This document shows, piece by piece, positions 47,708 through 57,917 of a stretch of 64,000 bases of DNA. Position numbers and translations under genes: made by a program. Under the pieces are notes generated by a model. It searched no databases, was not told where the DNA came from, and was given only the letters and a program-made list of their open reading frames with translations. The stretch comes from Chondrus crispus (taxonomy: Eukaryota; Rhodophyta; Florideophyceae; Gigartinales; Gigartinaceae), in the NCBI RefSeq assembly GCF_000350225.1, contig NW_005178889.1, positions 1-64,000 on the forward strand, in the 5' to 3' direction. The stretch's first letter is position 1. The number at the start of each line of letters is the position of its first letter.

Positions 47708-48529
47708 ATGCAGCACAATGCATGGATTTGCACCCCTCCCCTGCTAAAAGCGAAAGGATGTTGGAGCGGTTCCAATCGCAAATGCGAGTTGCGGAGGAGT
47801 AGCAGGTGCCTGTCGAGCATTCAGGCGCGGATTGACTCAGAGCGAGCGGTTAAGATAGTGGAGCGTATATTCGAGGACACTTCCGACGGCTCTATGGCAT
47901 ATCACCGATGGACTGCAGCGCGCGCAGAGGCGGAAGAAACCGGACTGTCGGAGAAGCATGGGACGGCGCTTATTTACGGTGACGTTGACTTGCCGCTTCT
48001 GTTTCAAGCGCTCGACCTCGCGTCCATTCGATGCGGGGACCGAGTGGTGGACATCGGGTCTGGTTTTGGACGGGTCGTGCTGGCGACGGCTTGCGCGTAC
48101 AATGGGAAGGACGGCGCGCGGGTGCACAGCGTTACGGGCATTGAAATTCTGCCCCTGCTGCATAATTACGCGCGCGAAATGGATGACAAGATGCGGGATG
48201 TGGCCGAGGATATGGCAGTTACAAGGTTTTTGCTCGGGGATTATAGAAAGGACGAGGAGGCTCAGAGGGCGATCTGTGAGGCGGACGTCGTGTTTGCCTT
48301 CGCTACAACATGGCCGGGAGAAGATGGGGTGGCAACGGCGCTGGCGGCGACGCTCAAGGCATGCTTGAAGGTGGGGTCCCGGGCGGTGATGGTAGACACA
48401 CAGATGCCAAACGAAGAGTTTCAGGGCAAGAAGTTTGCGTTAGAGCGGCAGTTCGAAGGGGATAATGAAGCGACGGGAAGCTCGATGGTGAATGTATACC
48501 GGGTGGTGCGGACGGCGGAGGACAGTTAA
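47708..48529 (+). CDS. Class I SAM-dependent methyltransferase, DOT1-like fold
   Basis: A single exon of 273 residues from the first ATG in the frame. The AdoMet-binding motif VDIGSGFGRVVLATA (residues about 104-118) and the acidic-loop motif GIEILPLL (134-141) are those of class I methyltransferases. The preceding block LIYGDVDLPLLFQAL, 15 or so residues upstream, is like the lead-in of DOT1-type lysine methyltransferases. The first 40 residues are rich in Ser, Arg, Lys and Cys with almost no acids (LRRSSRCLSSIQARI), which looks like a plastid or mitochondrial targeting peptide and argues against a nuclear histone enzyme. The substrate is unknown. It ends 270 bp before the R3H-SUZ gene on the same strand. 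It is intact and is a host gene. Confidence 0.8.
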   Translation: MQHNAWICTPPLLKAKGCWSGSNRKCELRRSSRCLSSIQARIDSERAVKIVERIFEDTSDGSMAYHRWTAARAEAEETGLSEKHGTALIYGDVDLPLLFQALDLASIRCGDRVVDIGSGFGRVVLATACAYNGKDGARVHSVTGIEILPLLHNYAREMDDKMRDVAEDMAVTRFLLGDYRKDEEAQRAICEADVVFAFATTWPGEDGVATALAATLKACLKVGSRAVMVDTQMPNEEFQGKKFALERQFEGDNEATGSSMVNVYRVVRTAEDS

Positions 48530-48799
48530 AGGGGAACAGGGTGGGAAGAAGAACAATTTAGAGAAGAATGCAAAATGTCAGATTATTTATTTTCCCGTTT
48601 TATTTTATTTCTCTTGGCTGCGGCATGCCATCTGCCACGGCGGGCACTCAATGCCCCGCACTCCCACCTTCCCCCCCTCCCGCACCGCGTGCTCACTCCC
48701 TCCCGTCCTTTCCTATCCCCACGAAATGTCTCACCCCCCCTCCTTGTGACTCACCCCCCCCTCCCCCTCCCCGCCCCCCTCCCCGCGGTCGTCGCTTTC

Positions 48800-50544
48800 A
48801 TGTCGCTCGATACCTGGGCCGGCGGGCTTCCGTCGGCTGCTGAGGCCGCTGAAACCAACGCCTGGCTGCGCCGCGTTATGCAGAGCGCAAAGAACAAGGC
48901 TATGATCGCCCGTCTGGAAGACTCGCTTCATGTCTTCGTCGCTGACAGAGAACAGACCCAGCTTCCTTTTCCTCCGCGCAGCCCCTTTCATCGCAAGGTT
49001 TGTTACCTTGTCGCCAGGAGGTACGGCCTAGCCCATAGGCTCGAGCAGTATGCGGAGCACGCCCAAAGGGGGGAGGCCCAAGCCGTCAGGCTCGTCCTCC
49101 TCAAAACGCCCCATTCGGCTATTCCGGGGGAGCGGTTCGCCCAGCTTTCAGACGCGTCGGGCGCGCCGGAGGGGGGCCGCGACGTCCCGAAAGCCGCCGC
49201 GGTCGAGCCGCAGAAAGTTGTCGAGGTCGAGGAGGAGGACAAGCAAAATCGCGCCCCTCAGACTTCTACCACGTTTTTGCGAAGGCCCAGAAGCGTTCAG
49301 GGGAAGGCCGCTCCGAGGGGGAAGGCAGTGCCTACGGCTGCTTCGGGATCTTCCACGGCGACCTTGAAAAGTATTTCCGAGGAAGACTATCGAAAGTACG
49401 TACCAACTTCATCTCTACAAGGAACACATCTATAGCCAGCGTTTGTTGAGTGCGACTTGCGTTTAGGAAGCTTCTACGTTTTTATTTATTTACTAACTAC
49501 AGTTTTATGTGTCTTTGTTTTATTGCGCTTTCATCTCATTGCAATGTCGTGTGCTACAGAGCTCGAGCTAGAATTTTTAAGAATCCGTCTGCACTTTTGG
49601 ACGACTCGCTTCCTGATGCAGAGCTGGGGCCCTCGGCCGCTCAATGCCCGCGGATAGTCAGGATGGGCGTTCTCGCCAAAGGCCCAGTGGAAGGTTCTAC
49701 AGGATTCGATCGTCGCAGAAACAGACGCATCACGCCAACCGCTACACCACAAGTTGAAGCACAGAGAACACAATCCATCATTACAAACGCTGAGAATGGA
49801 GGCCCTTTAAACGCCCCACCTCAGGCGGAAACTGGAGCTCACGATAGCCGACAAGGCAATGCGCAACTGAAAAATGTTCGTGATGGTCGCATAGCACAGC
49901 CTCAGAGCATATCGCACACAGCAGCATCGACCGCTGCGCTAGGGACTGGATTGGGTACGCATGGAGCGTTTAACGTGCCCACTTCGAACAGCCACAGAAG
50001 AACAAACCCGGGGTACACATCCCCAGACCCTACGCAGACAGACCGACAGGATCCCGATTTTGATCGCAGGTACATCAAGTGGGCGGTGCGCGCGCCACCA
50101 GCACCTGCCCATCCACCCCACCCTACACAACCGATCGCTGTCCCAGTATTTAGTCAGCTACTCTACCCATACGCAGTGCAAGGAACCACCACGCATATGC
50201 ATGCGCCATCGCTGCATCTCAGGTCGGTCAATTCTGGGGGAGAGCTAGTGCAACAGGGGAATCCGGGGCAGTATCATTCCGCGCAGGTTCAGCATGTTCC
50301 TTCGGGGGCTATGATGTTTCAGCATGTTGCACAGAACGGGGGGCTAACTGGGGGCTACGATTTTAGAGATATGGGCGCGTCAGACCGCGCGTCCTATGAT
50401 ATCTTGCCTGTGGATAGGCTGAACGCGAGCTATCCCTATGGTAGTAGCTCCCTGCAGCATCGAGGCGTTCCTCCGCCGCTGACTAGGAACCCCTCACCAG
50501 CCTACGGCTTGGACTCCACGGTGGACTTTCCCCCGCTACCATAG
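48800..50544 (+). CDS. R3H and SUZ domain RNA-binding protein (two exons)
   Basis: Exons 48800-49395 and 49560-50544 give about 526 residues. An R3H domain (residues about 34-84, with RSPFH supplying the Arg-x3-His, then VARRYGLAHRLEQ) binds single-stranded nucleic acid. A SUZ-like segment follows (VRLVLLKTPHSAIP, then across the splice EEDYRKARARIF), as in R3HDM/Encore proteins that act on mRNAs in the cytoplasm. The rest is low-complexity Gln/Pro/Ser/Gly-rich and ends DFPPLP. I chose the ATG at 48800 because the in-frame stretch before it (from 48575) is C/T-rich low complexity like a 5' leader. The intron (49396-49559, 164 bp, GTACGT...CTACAG) restores the SUZ pattern exactly. The gene ends facing a minus-strand gene, overlapping it by 9 bp. 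Confidence 0.8.
49396..49559 (+). other. Intron of the R3H-SUZ gene
   Basis: Donor GTACGT at 49396 and acceptor TGCTACAG ending 49559, preceded by a T-rich stretch. Joining the two frames at this point yields the conserved RKARARIF motif. It is the only intron seen in the window. Confidence 0.75.
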
Positions 50545-50889
50545 CTGCGCAACGTGCCAGTAAAGCTGGAATCTTAGCACATGTATACCAAACTCACTTT
50601 GCCCGTGTTTTCCTTCGTCTCCTCCTCGAGAGTTCGGTAATGTTCTGTTCTGCTGTTCTTGCGTGGCAGCTTTATAATTGGCCTCGAACTCTGACAGATC
50701 GTTTAAGTTGCTCGCGGGCGCGGACGACTTTAGCTGGGTTATGTTGATTTCTAGCACAAAATTAGGATCGTCAGAACGATACAATTTCAACCTGTTCTGC
50801 GTATTTTGCATGTTATGATCGTATCGACTCAAAGCTACTGCAAATTTGCCTACTTGCTGAAGGGGTTGTTCAAGCACCATGTCGGTCAT
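50536..50889 (-). CDS. Small hypothetical protein
   Basis: 117 residues from an ATG at 50889. The first 75 or so residues look like a folded, mixed-charge domain (VGKFAVALSRYDHNMQNTQN, RLKLYRSDDPNFVLEINITQ, LSEFEANYKAATQEQQNR), and the end is Gly/Arg-rich and may be unstructured. I do not recognise the family. It converges on the R3H-SUZ gene. An upstream exon is possible, because a coding-looking minus-strand stretch precedes it, but no splice could be fixed. Confidence 0.4.
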   Translation of the reverse strand: MTDMVLEQPLQQVGKFAVALSRYDHNMQNTQNRLKLYRSDDPNFVLEINITQLKSSAPASNLNDLSEFEANYKAATQEQQNRTLPNSRGGDEGKHGQSEFGIHVLRFQLYWHVAQLW

Positions 50890-51243
50890 CGTTCGTCAAT
50901 GTGTAACAAACCTGAGTCAATGAATACCCTGAATTTCGATGTACGGGCCCTATTTCCGCCACCCGAAATGAGAACTGAAATGGTACCCGTACATGACCGG
51001 CACACCACGGCAAAAATTTGACACGCGCCACACAGAATCTTGCAGACGCCCGCTCTCAACGAATAACTTGGACATACTGGCGCAGAGCCGCCTGCGCTGC
51101 AGGAGTGTCTATTTTTTTGACTCACCTAGTTTCTTATAACGGGAGTGACAAAACAGTGTTCAAGGCGGTTGCCGAAATCTCCTCAACAGCCGCTCTGCAA
51201 GCCGGAGAAGGAGTATGAATACATAACCCGTTGCAACCCTTCA
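50890..51243. other. Gap, probable upstream region of two diverging genes
   Basis: No gene supported. It lies between a minus-strand and a plus-strand hypothetical gene. A minus-strand frame (SVLISGGGNRARTSKFRVFI) could be a short upstream exon. Confidence 0.3.
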
Positions 51244-51867
51244 ATGAAGTCCCAGCGCATGTTACATAAGAGCGTTGACGATACCCTGCGCCTGGAAGAC
51301 CAAGACGGACGCCGCCGCCAAGGGACTGGTCGTCATACGAAAATGAAAACGGCCGAGGGAAGAGATTCTGGCGGCAAGGCGGGTCGGTTCACCATGAGGT
51401 TCCCTTTCAGTAAGCTCGGAGGCGGGCACCGAAGCAAGGCAAAAACAGACGTGCATGGTAAAGCCAAGGAGTCGAACAAATACAAGTTTCTTCAAAAAGG
51501 ACACAGCGACATGCCGTTCGGTACAGAATTGGCTTGTCCAGGCTCGCCGGGACGCCTTGATTTGAGACGTTCTTCTCGCGCGGGGAAGGCCCTCTCGCCG
51601 GGGAAGAGGACTTCTAAGTGGAACTCGTGTGGAAGGCCAAGGTCGTTGGCAGATTTAAAGTCACATCCACTAAGATCGGTGAAATCGGAGGAGTCGCTCA
51701 AGTATAATGGTTTGAATGGAAAGGAAGGGGGTCCGCCACGTAGGCAATATCAAAGGGATGACAGCTCTCGTCAGCTGAACATGCTGTGGGAGGGAGAGGG
51801 CGGGGAGGAGTCTCGTTCCAGGTTATTTTCGTCGCTGCTGATGATTGAAAATTACGATCATGACTAG
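51244..51867 (+). CDS. Basic hypothetical protein
   Basis: 207 residues from the first ATG of the frame, very rich in Lys, Arg, Ser and Gly, with no hydrophobic segment and no recognisable domain (patches such as GRFTMRFPFSKLGGGHR and SPGKRTSKWNSCGRPR). It looks like an intrinsically disordered, possibly nuclear or RNA-associated protein, but that is only from composition. The frame stays open for about 100 bases upstream without another ATG. It might be a chance frame, although 240 open codons in a non-repetitive region make that less likely. Confidence 0.4.
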   Translation: MKSQRMLHKSVDDTLRLEDQDGRRRQGTGRHTKMKTAEGRDSGGKAGRFTMRFPFSKLGGGHRSKAKTDVHGKAKESNKYKFLQKGHSDMPFGTELACPGSPGRLDLRRSSRAGKALSPGKRTSKWNSCGRPRSLADLKSHPLRSVKSEESLKYNGLNGKEGGPPRRQYQRDDSSRQLNMLWEGEGGEESRSRLFSSLLMIENYDHD

Positions 51868-52480
51868 CAGGGTGTGAGAAACGGATGTGTCCAGGTGAAC
51901 ACGGTGTTGCGAATCGAGAACAGTGAGGTAGACAGAGCTTGCGCTGGAATTGTTTGGAAAGACTGGACTCAAAATGGCAAGGCATGAGAGTGGCACTAGC
52001 CGATGTCCTTGGCCCCCAAGGCCAGTGATGACCGTGTAGGGTAAGCAGTGCAAGGGGCCCGGATTTTTTGGCAACGCGAAGGATGACAAAGCAAGTGAAG
52101 CAAATGAGGTGAGAATGTCTTGGACAGAGTGAAGTCTACCTGCGTGCTCAAACAGGGAGTCCAGGAATCTCGCCGCATCTGAAATTTCGCGAAGCAACAA
52201 CGGCGTAGGTCATTACGGTATGCAGCATAGGGTAAATAGGTGTAAAAAATGGATAAAATTTCTTCATTGTCACTTCTGCTGTTGAGATCCCCACAAGATC
52301 GAGTTTAACATTGCTGCTCGCCATTCCGGTCTCCTTCCCCGGCACTACAGGCCGGTTCTCCCCAGGTCAATGGTTGGGGACGTAGTGTCGTATCTACGTG
52401 CCTGCCCCTCGCCCCGAACCCTTCCGGGAACTCTCGACCTTCAAAAACATCGTATTCATTCTCGAAATACCTCCGCATCG
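51868..52480. other. Gap upstream of the Deg protease gene
   Basis: No gene supported. Minus-strand frames here (up to 125 codons) show no domain. The last 110 bases are in frame with the protease (an ATG at 52370 exists) but precede the Met-Ala-Phe start that I favour. Confidence 0.35.
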
Positions 52481-53713
52481 ATGGCGTTTCTCACTGCAGC
52501 ACCGGTGGTCCACCATGCGCTCCTACCTGCCAAAGTAACTCCCCGTCGCGCACGCACGTCCATGCTTGCCGACCGACCAAAGAATTCCAGTTCGTGGCAA
52601 TGGCTTGCCGCCGTGACCGCCGGCGCTGCTATTGGTGCTGCCACGGCAACAGCCGTCACCATATCCATCCACGCTCCACATCTCCAAGCAGATGCCTACG
52701 TCCAGCCCATACCGCAAGTCCCCGCCCTTCCTGAGTATCTTCCCGCGGAGCAAGGCGTAATTTCCTTGTTCGAACGCGCAACACAAAGCGTAGCTTTCGT
52801 CACCACGTACACAGAGTCCCGTTCCGGCTTCTCGTTGAATCCGATGGAGACCCCAGCTGGCACGGGAAGCGGCATCGTTTGGGACACTGACGGGCGCATC
52901 GTCACCAATTTTCACGTCATTCGCGCCGCCTCAGGAGCAAAGATCACCTTGGCTAATAAGAAGACATACGATGCTGAGCTCGTCGGCTCTTCGGCAGACG
53001 ATGACGTCGCTGTCCTCAAAATCAAAGCGCCAAGGGACGAGTTATTCCCCATAGATGTTGGAGACAGCAGCAATCTCCGTGTTGGACAAAGCACGTACGC
53101 AATTGGAAATCCATTCGGCTTGGATCACACACTCACTACTGGCGTACTTTCGGGGCTCGGCCGTGAAATGAAGAGCCCCACGGGGAGGACTATATCGAAC
53201 GTCATTCAAACAGAAGCGTCGATAAACCCCGGGAACAGCGGTGGTCCCCTTATCGATGCCCGAGGACGGCTCATTGGAATGAATACTGCAATCTACTCAC
53301 CAAGCGGCGCATCCGCTGGTGTCGGCTTCGCGATTCCAGTCGATACCTTAAAGGTCATCGCCCAAGGTCTGATTGAAAACGGCAGAATTGTCCGTCCTGT
53401 CATCGGCATTAGCTATCTCGAGAGCAGCCAAGCACGTGCACTCGGCATTGAAAAGGGTGTTTTGGTTCTAGATGTGCCAGAAGGTTCTGCTGCCGAAAAG
53501 GCTGGCCTCCGAGGAACTTCCAGGATGACTTTTGGATCAATTGAGTTGGGGGATATTATCATTGGAATTGATAATGAAGGTGTTAAGAACGAGGGTGATC
53601 TCTTTAAAGCGTTAGACAAACACAAAGTCGGTGATACCGTGCGCATTCGCGTGCTCAACAACACCGATGGCGAACGTACCGTTAAGTTGAAACTGTCCGC
53701 ATCACAGAAGTAG
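52481..53713 (+). CDS. DEG1: Plastid Deg1-type (DegP/HtrA) serine protease
   Basis: 410 residues and one exon. Residues 1-35 form a basic Ala/Ser/Arg-rich transit peptide starting Met-Ala-Phe, as in red algal plastid proteins. A hydrophobic segment at 41-62 could carry the protein into the thylakoid lumen. The trypsin-like domain (about 90-300) has the catalytic triad His145 (TNFHVI), Asp175 (DDDVAVLK) and Ser253 (NPGNSGGP). A single PDZ domain spans about 305-405. One PDZ plus lumen targeting fits Deg1 (or Deg8), which degrades damaged photosystem proteins. The start at 52481 is preferred to the in-frame ATG at 52370 because of the Met-Ala-Phe motif. The gene is intact. Confidence 0.88.
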   Translation: MAFLTAAPVVHHALLPAKVTPRRARTSMLADRPKNSSSWQWLAAVTAGAAIGAATATAVTISIHAPHLQADAYVQPIPQVPALPEYLPAEQGVISLFERATQSVAFVTTYTESRSGFSLNPMETPAGTGSGIVWDTDGRIVTNFHVIRAASGAKITLANKKTYDAELVGSSADDDVAVLKIKAPRDELFPIDVGDSSNLRVGQSTYAIGNPFGLDHTLTTGVLSGLGREMKSPTGRTISNVIQTEASINPGNSGGPLIDARGRLIGMNTAIYSPSGASAGVGFAIPVDTLKVIAQGLIENGRIVRPVIGISYLESSQARALGIEKGVLVLDVPEGSAAEKAGLRGTSRMTFGSIELGDIIIGIDNEGVKNEGDLFKALDKHKVGDTVRIRVLNNTDGERTVKLKLSASQK

Positions 53714-54621
53714 CACACGTTTTACACGGGAGGAACAGCGTGCTCAAAATTGGAACTTGCAATCGGAACTTGTACATTATGAATAGCATCGGCTTCAGTT
53801 TTGAACAGCTTCAATATTTCGCTCGATACTTCTTGTTCCATTGTTTCCACCAAAGCTTTGATTTGTATGAGCACAATTGGCTACCACAGTGTCTCGAACT
53901 AATCCCCTCCATCAGACAGAGGATGGCTTCTGTTTCCCATTTGCCAAGCAAAACATCTCCTGGACAGTCATCCAAACCATGTCCAAGCCTCTTCAAGAAT
54001 TCCACAGATGTCATGCGCATAGAATGTGGAAGCCATGTTGGGCTCTCGCAGTACAAATATAGAACAAGAGAGACTCTCTTGCTGTGTTTTCTGCAAGCAT
54101 TTTTGTCAGAGCACTCACAGAATATTTATATCTCGGCACCCTCCCACATGATACAGGCGCAGTATTCTTACTCTGCTCAAAGTGTGCAAGTACTGTAGAC
54201 CCACTTCTCTAGTTCACACTTGTTGATAATTGTTTCCCGATTCGCAATTCCCGTTTCGTGGGGTCCCCGAGCCTACATATTAGAGCATCGTTTTTTACCA
54301 TAATACTTCACAGAAATCGAAAGGAGATCGAATGGTTGCGAGGTGTTTGATGGTCGACTCTTGTCACAATCCACACCCTTGCCCAAAGTATGGGTGTTTC
54401 TACTACTGAAAAAATGACGGCCGGCTCCCAAGGTTTGTATGTTTTGAGAGAATACGGATGGATGGATGTCAAACGGCATAGAAAGTGCAAAGAGTTTACT
54501 GAGGCCGCTGCCAAGACTAACATGCTCATGTTGGAAACCAAATGGAATGCCTACTGCGATAAGGAAGTAAACCTCACGACATGACATATGCTGCAACTGC
54601 TGATCATTATCACGGAAATGC
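53714..54621. other. Gap with no supportable gene
   Basis: Frames of 77-152 codons on both strands overlap each other and show no domain or signal peptide. A minus-strand stretch near 53.82-54.05 kb looks weakly coding (SVEFLKRLGHGLDDCPGDVL) but no start or family can be given. Confidence 0.35.
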
Positions 54622-55125
54622 TCATGTATGATCACAAATAAACCTCGGCTCTTTTACGCTTTCAATCAGAAATTTCTTCTCTTGAAAATGAACGTTGTCC
54701 CAAAGAGTATTTCCTTGACAAACACGGAGCCTGAAAGTCTCCCGGTAAGCAACTTTTTTTGACTTTTCAACGAACGGTTGTTCTAAGAAAAGAAGATAGA
54801 CATGCCCAACTTGAAGAAATACACCGCAGTCGCCCACCTTTGACGAAGCGTAGAACACAGTTGACATCGGGCCGCACCCCTTAAACGTCTTGATCAGTGC
54901 TAGTCCATACTTTCGAACTTTTGCGTCATCGCTTGGCAAGGCGCATGCTCCACCAGGGTTGGACAGACACGGATTTAATACCGACGTCACATTCGCTTTC
55001 ACTACCGCGACCGTTTCAGTGTTATAGTATCTTTGCCTAAGGGACTTTGAAGGGCACTTGCAAGCCAGTGCAATCACAGCTCCAACGTGAATCAGAAAAA
55101 ATACTTGTGCAAATAAGTGAGACAT
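54622..55125 (-). CDS. Secreted TIMP/netrin (NTR)-like protein 1
   Basis: 167 residues from the ATG at 55125. A signal peptide (SHLFAQVFFLIHVGAVIALA) is cleaved just before a Cys-x-Cys (Cys22, Cys24), the N-terminus typical of tissue-inhibitor-of-metalloproteinase folds. The rest follows the OB-fold NTR pattern: a strand VAVVKANVTSV, then YGLALIKTFKG, GDCGVFLQVGHVYLLF and the terminal VCQGNTLWDNV. Eight cysteines can form disulfides. The second gene at 57918-58409 shares this order, including Cys-Gln...Trp...Gln...Phe-Leu near the end. The protein is exported or sent to the cell wall. Protease inhibition is a guess from the fold. The in-frame TTG upstream is not used as the start. Confidence 0.65.
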   Translation of the reverse strand: MSHLFAQVFFLIHVGAVIALACKCPSKSLRQRYYNTETVAVVKANVTSVLNPCLSNPGGACALPSDDAKVRKYGLALIKTFKGCGPMSTVFYASSKVGDCGVFLQVGHVYLLFLEQPFVEKSKKVAYRETFRLRVCQGNTLWDNVHFQEKKFLIESVKEPRFICDHT

Positions 55126-56543
55126 ATCGATTTGTGAAAGGGTCAACAAAAAAGGACAATGTGATCTTGGGTTTCACGAACTCAGCACAGGGAGGGTGCG
55201 TATGGTCTTCGAAAAAGATACAAGAACTAGACTGTCGTAGTGGCTGGAGGACGCGAAGTGACGAATCTCTTGAAAGGTACGGCTATGGTCGGGGTATCAC
55301 CAGCTTTTTAAATACCTTGGAATTCGCGATCAGAAATATTTTCCTCACGTCCCCCCTTCCGAGGGGACGTCATCTGTCCCACATGCTCTCGGGAATGAAT
55401 AGCACGACTCCCATGCTAAATTTTAAATCTTTTACCATCTTCTGCGAGAGGAAAAAAGAGAGATCATCGGGAATAGCTTTAATGGACTATCGCTTCTCTC
55501 TAGCTAGAACGAGCAAAGATAATAAGCTGTACTTTAAACTGTACCGTAAAATTCAGTTTCGGACAAAACGTTATTTTCTCACCATGTGAATTTTCTTTTT
55601 CATGCGAGCAAGGGTTATTTCATGGGTCCTGTACAGACAACACGAATGCCTCTCAAACCTCGCGATCAGAAGACCGTCTATCTCTCTACACACTCTCAAC
55701 TTCGGTCAACATGGCGTAAACGAATGATGCAGCCGCGAGCCGATTTCTACAATGCTATGAATCGACGTGTCCTGATCTGAAACAGAAGACAAAGCATTAA
55801 TATTCTCAAAGTAGCACCAAGGGAGACTCACGCTTGACATTTAGAATCCACTCCCATCGCAGTAATAAAAACGTATCATGCTCAGGATTCGTAACAAGAT
55901 AGGCGTTCCAGCGAGAAGGAGCTCAGCACAGAAAGAAATGTGGCATGTGCAGCATGGATGAAAAGTTTCGCAAAAAACAACGGCTGGTACAGTTTGGAGA
56001 GAAGGACAACAGCAATAAAGGCATGTGATATGCACATTGCCGTTTCCGTATATTAGTCAGCAGGCATGAATTGTACGGCACACCAGTCCTCCAATCATTG
56101 AAGCGGCACATGAAAATTTGAGATGACGGACAAGAGAGAAGTTCTCTCTCTCTCTTCTCTCAGAGAACCATCATCTGCACTCGCCAAAACATTATAAAGG
56201 GATTTAATAGTTGGAACTTTGTGATTTTTCCCCCACACAGATATGATATGTCCGATAGTGTCAAAATTTATGGAATTGAAGAAACGACCTGCCGAAAGTC
56301 TGCTGGAATTCGTAGACTTATCATTTTTCTTGCACGTTTACAACAAGTATCAGTATTCATTCACGATCCCTCTCCTGTGAGGGGTGCTTTTTCGTACTTG
56401 GCAGAGTGCTCTGGCTGCATTCCGCCATTTTGGAACACCAATCCTGAAGCCAGGGCATGAGTGAAATACCACTGTACGAAAGGCGGGAGACATTAACTGG
56501 CAGTTTCAATAGCCAATTCTTCTTAGGCTCTATAATGCAATAT

Positions 56544-56576
56544 ACACAGTACAGTACCCTTGGTACTGTACTGTGT
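56544..56576. repeat. Hairpin ACACAGTACAGTACC/GGTACTGTACTGTGT
   Basis: Exact 15-bp arms (56544-56558 and 56562-56576) with a 3-base loop. Its core TACAGTACC/GGTACTGTA is the same as the hairpin at 2163-2182. Confidence 0.8.
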
Positions 56577-57491
56577 TCAGTAAGTCATCAAGAGAAGTTA
56601 TGGGCTTTTGAATGACATATGTGAGAAGCAGAGAGTTGAATGGTTTAATGATCATAATTCTAGATCACCTGCACACCTTCTTTGTCCCACGGCGAAGTGG
56701 AATATGGACAGCGCCATCTCTTCTGGCAATCGCCAAGACATACTCATTTCTTGTGCACGAAAGTATGTAACAGTCAATCAGAATTCTGACACGGCGCGTG
56801 ATAGTCAATTTCTTAAGCTGAATGCCTTGTTAGAAGACACAGCTGTGCATGGATCCGTGAAGACCAACCAAAAAACCCCACCGCAGCAGTGAGATACATC
56901 CTGTCCAAATCCTCCCCTCAAATACTCTTGCCCCTGTCGGAAAGGGACGAAGACATAATCTCAATCTGTGTTGTGTCTTTTCAAAACGTGGGGCCAAGAA
57001 GTAGATAAATGGATGCGCATGCTGTAAATATTAGGACGGCTGTGGTAGCTAGATACTTCAAAACTGCGCTACTTCATCCCTCATACTCTTCCGTGTGCCA
57101 CATCCTAACACGAATATCGCGGACATCTACTTCCGCAGGATAATCTCATGTTTTTGAGGCAGAAGCGAACAGTTTGTCCTTTTTAGGTAATAACGGCTAA
57201 CTCAAGCGTCTCAACCCTCTCGGCTCATTCGCACTCACAGGTTAGATATTGAGCTGTGAAATACGACAGGAAACTCTACTTGATATCCAGGGTGCTCGTG
57301 AAGTCTCCGTATTCTCTGCAATCTTTTACAAAAAGCAGATGAACCCATTGCTTTTGTGCTGCTTGATTGCTGGTTCTCTATATCTCACAACTTTTCTCCA
57401 CTGCAAAGCCCCCTTCGGACTCTTGACTTTCCTCGAATGAACTATCCTGTACAAGAATGTTGGAGAGCTGCAACGATGCGTGCAAATCCAC

Positions 57492-57551
57492 GAAGTAAGA
57501 ATGTTTTTTCTTTGCATGTCATGACATGCAAAGAAAAGACATTCTTACTTC
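57492..57551. repeat. 60-bp near-perfect palindrome
   Basis: Two 30-bp arms meet with no loop (centre TGTCATGACA) and one mismatch. It is AT-rich at its flanks (GAAGTAAGAATG...CATTCTTACTTC). No gene partner was recognised. Such a sequence could be a small foldback element or template a hairpin RNA. Confidence 0.85.
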
Positions 57552-57917
57552 ATGCGGTGAAAAGGGTCGAATTGTTCTGATGAAGTACTTTATTCGAAGT
57601 TTTTTTGTTGTCAGAAGTCTTTCAGCCATATTGATTATCAAGATGGCGAGTTAAACTGTCTTATACAACCCATGATTCTACGTCAATTGGATGCTTCTTC
57701 TTCTCCCGGTATGCCTTTCGAATTTGTGAAAAGCGAATACCTAACATCTACGCAACGGGAACGATGCATCAAGCAAAATCATAGATGTCTTGACCTTATG
57801 ACTATATCGTGAACGAATATTTCTTTCGATGCTTCATAGATTCCTTTTGTTGTTCCCTCGCACTGATCAGATTTGTTGCCATGCCTCTGTTTCTGTGTAC
57901 AATCCTCCTTATCATTG

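Larger units (their letters stand above)
55126..57917. other. AT-richer intergenic region with hairpins, no supportable gene
   Basis: About 2.8 kb between the two TIMP-like genes. Frames up to 180 codons (55047-55589 plus, partly the shadow of gene 1) show no domain. It contains two notable hairpins, 56544-56576 and 57492-57551. Confidence 0.4.

Noticed and set aside
53740-54198. 152-codon plus-strand frame after the Deg gene
   Set aside because: No domain or signal. It overlaps a minus-strand frame that looks as plausible. Probably 3' untranslated or intergenic sequence.
54622-55149. Earlier start (TTG at 55149) for TIMP-like protein 1
   Set aside because: It is not an ATG, and starting at 55125 gives a clean signal peptide.
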